From Symbiodinium natans (taxonomy: Eukaryota > Sar > Dinophyceae > Suessiales > Symbiodiniaceae): DNA of 64,000 nucleotides. A model generated the notes under the pieces. It had not been told where the DNA came from. It searched no databases and saw nothing but the letters and a program-made list of their open reading frames with translations. Position 1 is the first letter of the stretch. Each line of letters opens with the position of its first letter. Below, one piece after another: positions 63,913 to 64,000 of this stretch. A program made the translations under genes and the position numbers. The stretch covers positions 256,001-320,000 of the forward strand of contig CAJNDS010002535.1 of assembly GCA_905221605.1 (NCBI GenBank), given 5' to 3'.

Positions 63913-63942
63913 CTAGACTGTGAGGACCTCAATGCGTAATAT

Positions 63943-64000
63943 CGGGGCCTGACTAATTAGAATAGGGTTTTGGGGGATTTAAGAGCATATTTATAAGGGG
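63943..64000. mobile_element. Family 3 element, truncated by window end
   Basis: ATCGGGGCCTGACTAATTAG start and TTTTGGGGGATTTAAGAGC core match the other copies. Confidence 0.65.

Larger units (their letters stand above)
62560..63930. repeat. Segmental duplication, copy B
   Basis: Shorter copy of 59,430-61,240. It contains its own insertion: a GTAGGCCC-type intron element around 63,640-63,712 splits the block matching 61,015-61,040 of copy A, which is continuous there. Confidence 0.85.

Overview
The window looks like nuclear DNA from a dinoflagellate, possibly Symbiodiniaceae or a relative. Evidence: telomere-type TTTAGGG/CCCTAAA repeats throughout, exons of 22-135 bp, GC and GA splice donors beside GT, AG|G acceptors, all identified coding on one strand, and an RCC1-like protein with a ubiquitin-like N-terminus. 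No rRNA, tRNA or bacterial gene was recognised. Most long open frames are artefacts of CT, G or CCCTAAA repeats; the real coding lies in short islands found by reading the minus strand by eye. Family assignments rest on motif recognition, not on a database search.

Layout, read along the minus strand from high to low coordinates. (1) 64.0-59.4 kb holds a small secreted cysteine-rich protein gene (signal-peptide exon at 61.9 kb) and a segmental duplication of part of it (59.43-61.24 kb and 62.56-63.93 kb). (2) 59.2-6.1 kb holds an RTEL1-like, XPD-family DNA helicase split into about 37 exons averaging 48 bp. Most junctions were checked by reading phase, and the joined peptide follows the RTEL1 order: Y-A-S-R-T-H-T-Q-L, Fe-S region cysteines, P-Y-D-Y-L-L, D-E-G-H, Arch segment, W-C-F, S-G-T-L-S-P, C-R-G-K, G-I-P-Y-P, N-Q-T-L-G-R-A-I-R-H and D-Y-G-A-V-V-L-C-D. 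The Walker A exon and the C-terminus were not found. (3) A 19.7 kb intron of that gene (43,974-24,298) contains a second same-strand gene, a family 8 glycosyltransferase-like protein (about 39.4-25.6 kb). (4) 3.27-1.92 kb holds an intact RCC1-like open frame with nine 41-residue repeats.

The introns carry the most unusual signal. They are packed with interstitial telomere-like repeats, and many exons sit in the arrangement CCCTAAA-exon-TTTAGGG. Each such intron therefore starts TTTAGGG-rich and ends CCCTAAA-rich and could fold its ends together. At 53.7 kb a TTTAGGG tract lies between two exact 24-bp copies of an exon edge, the footprint of an insertion that duplicated the splice acceptor. 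Introns also hold short terminal-inverted-repeat elements, an intron-start repeat (GTAGGCCC...), satellites, minisatellites and long G or CT tracts. The helicase family named here acts on telomeres in animals and plants, so a telomere helicase gene whose introns are telomere repeats is the main observation of the window.
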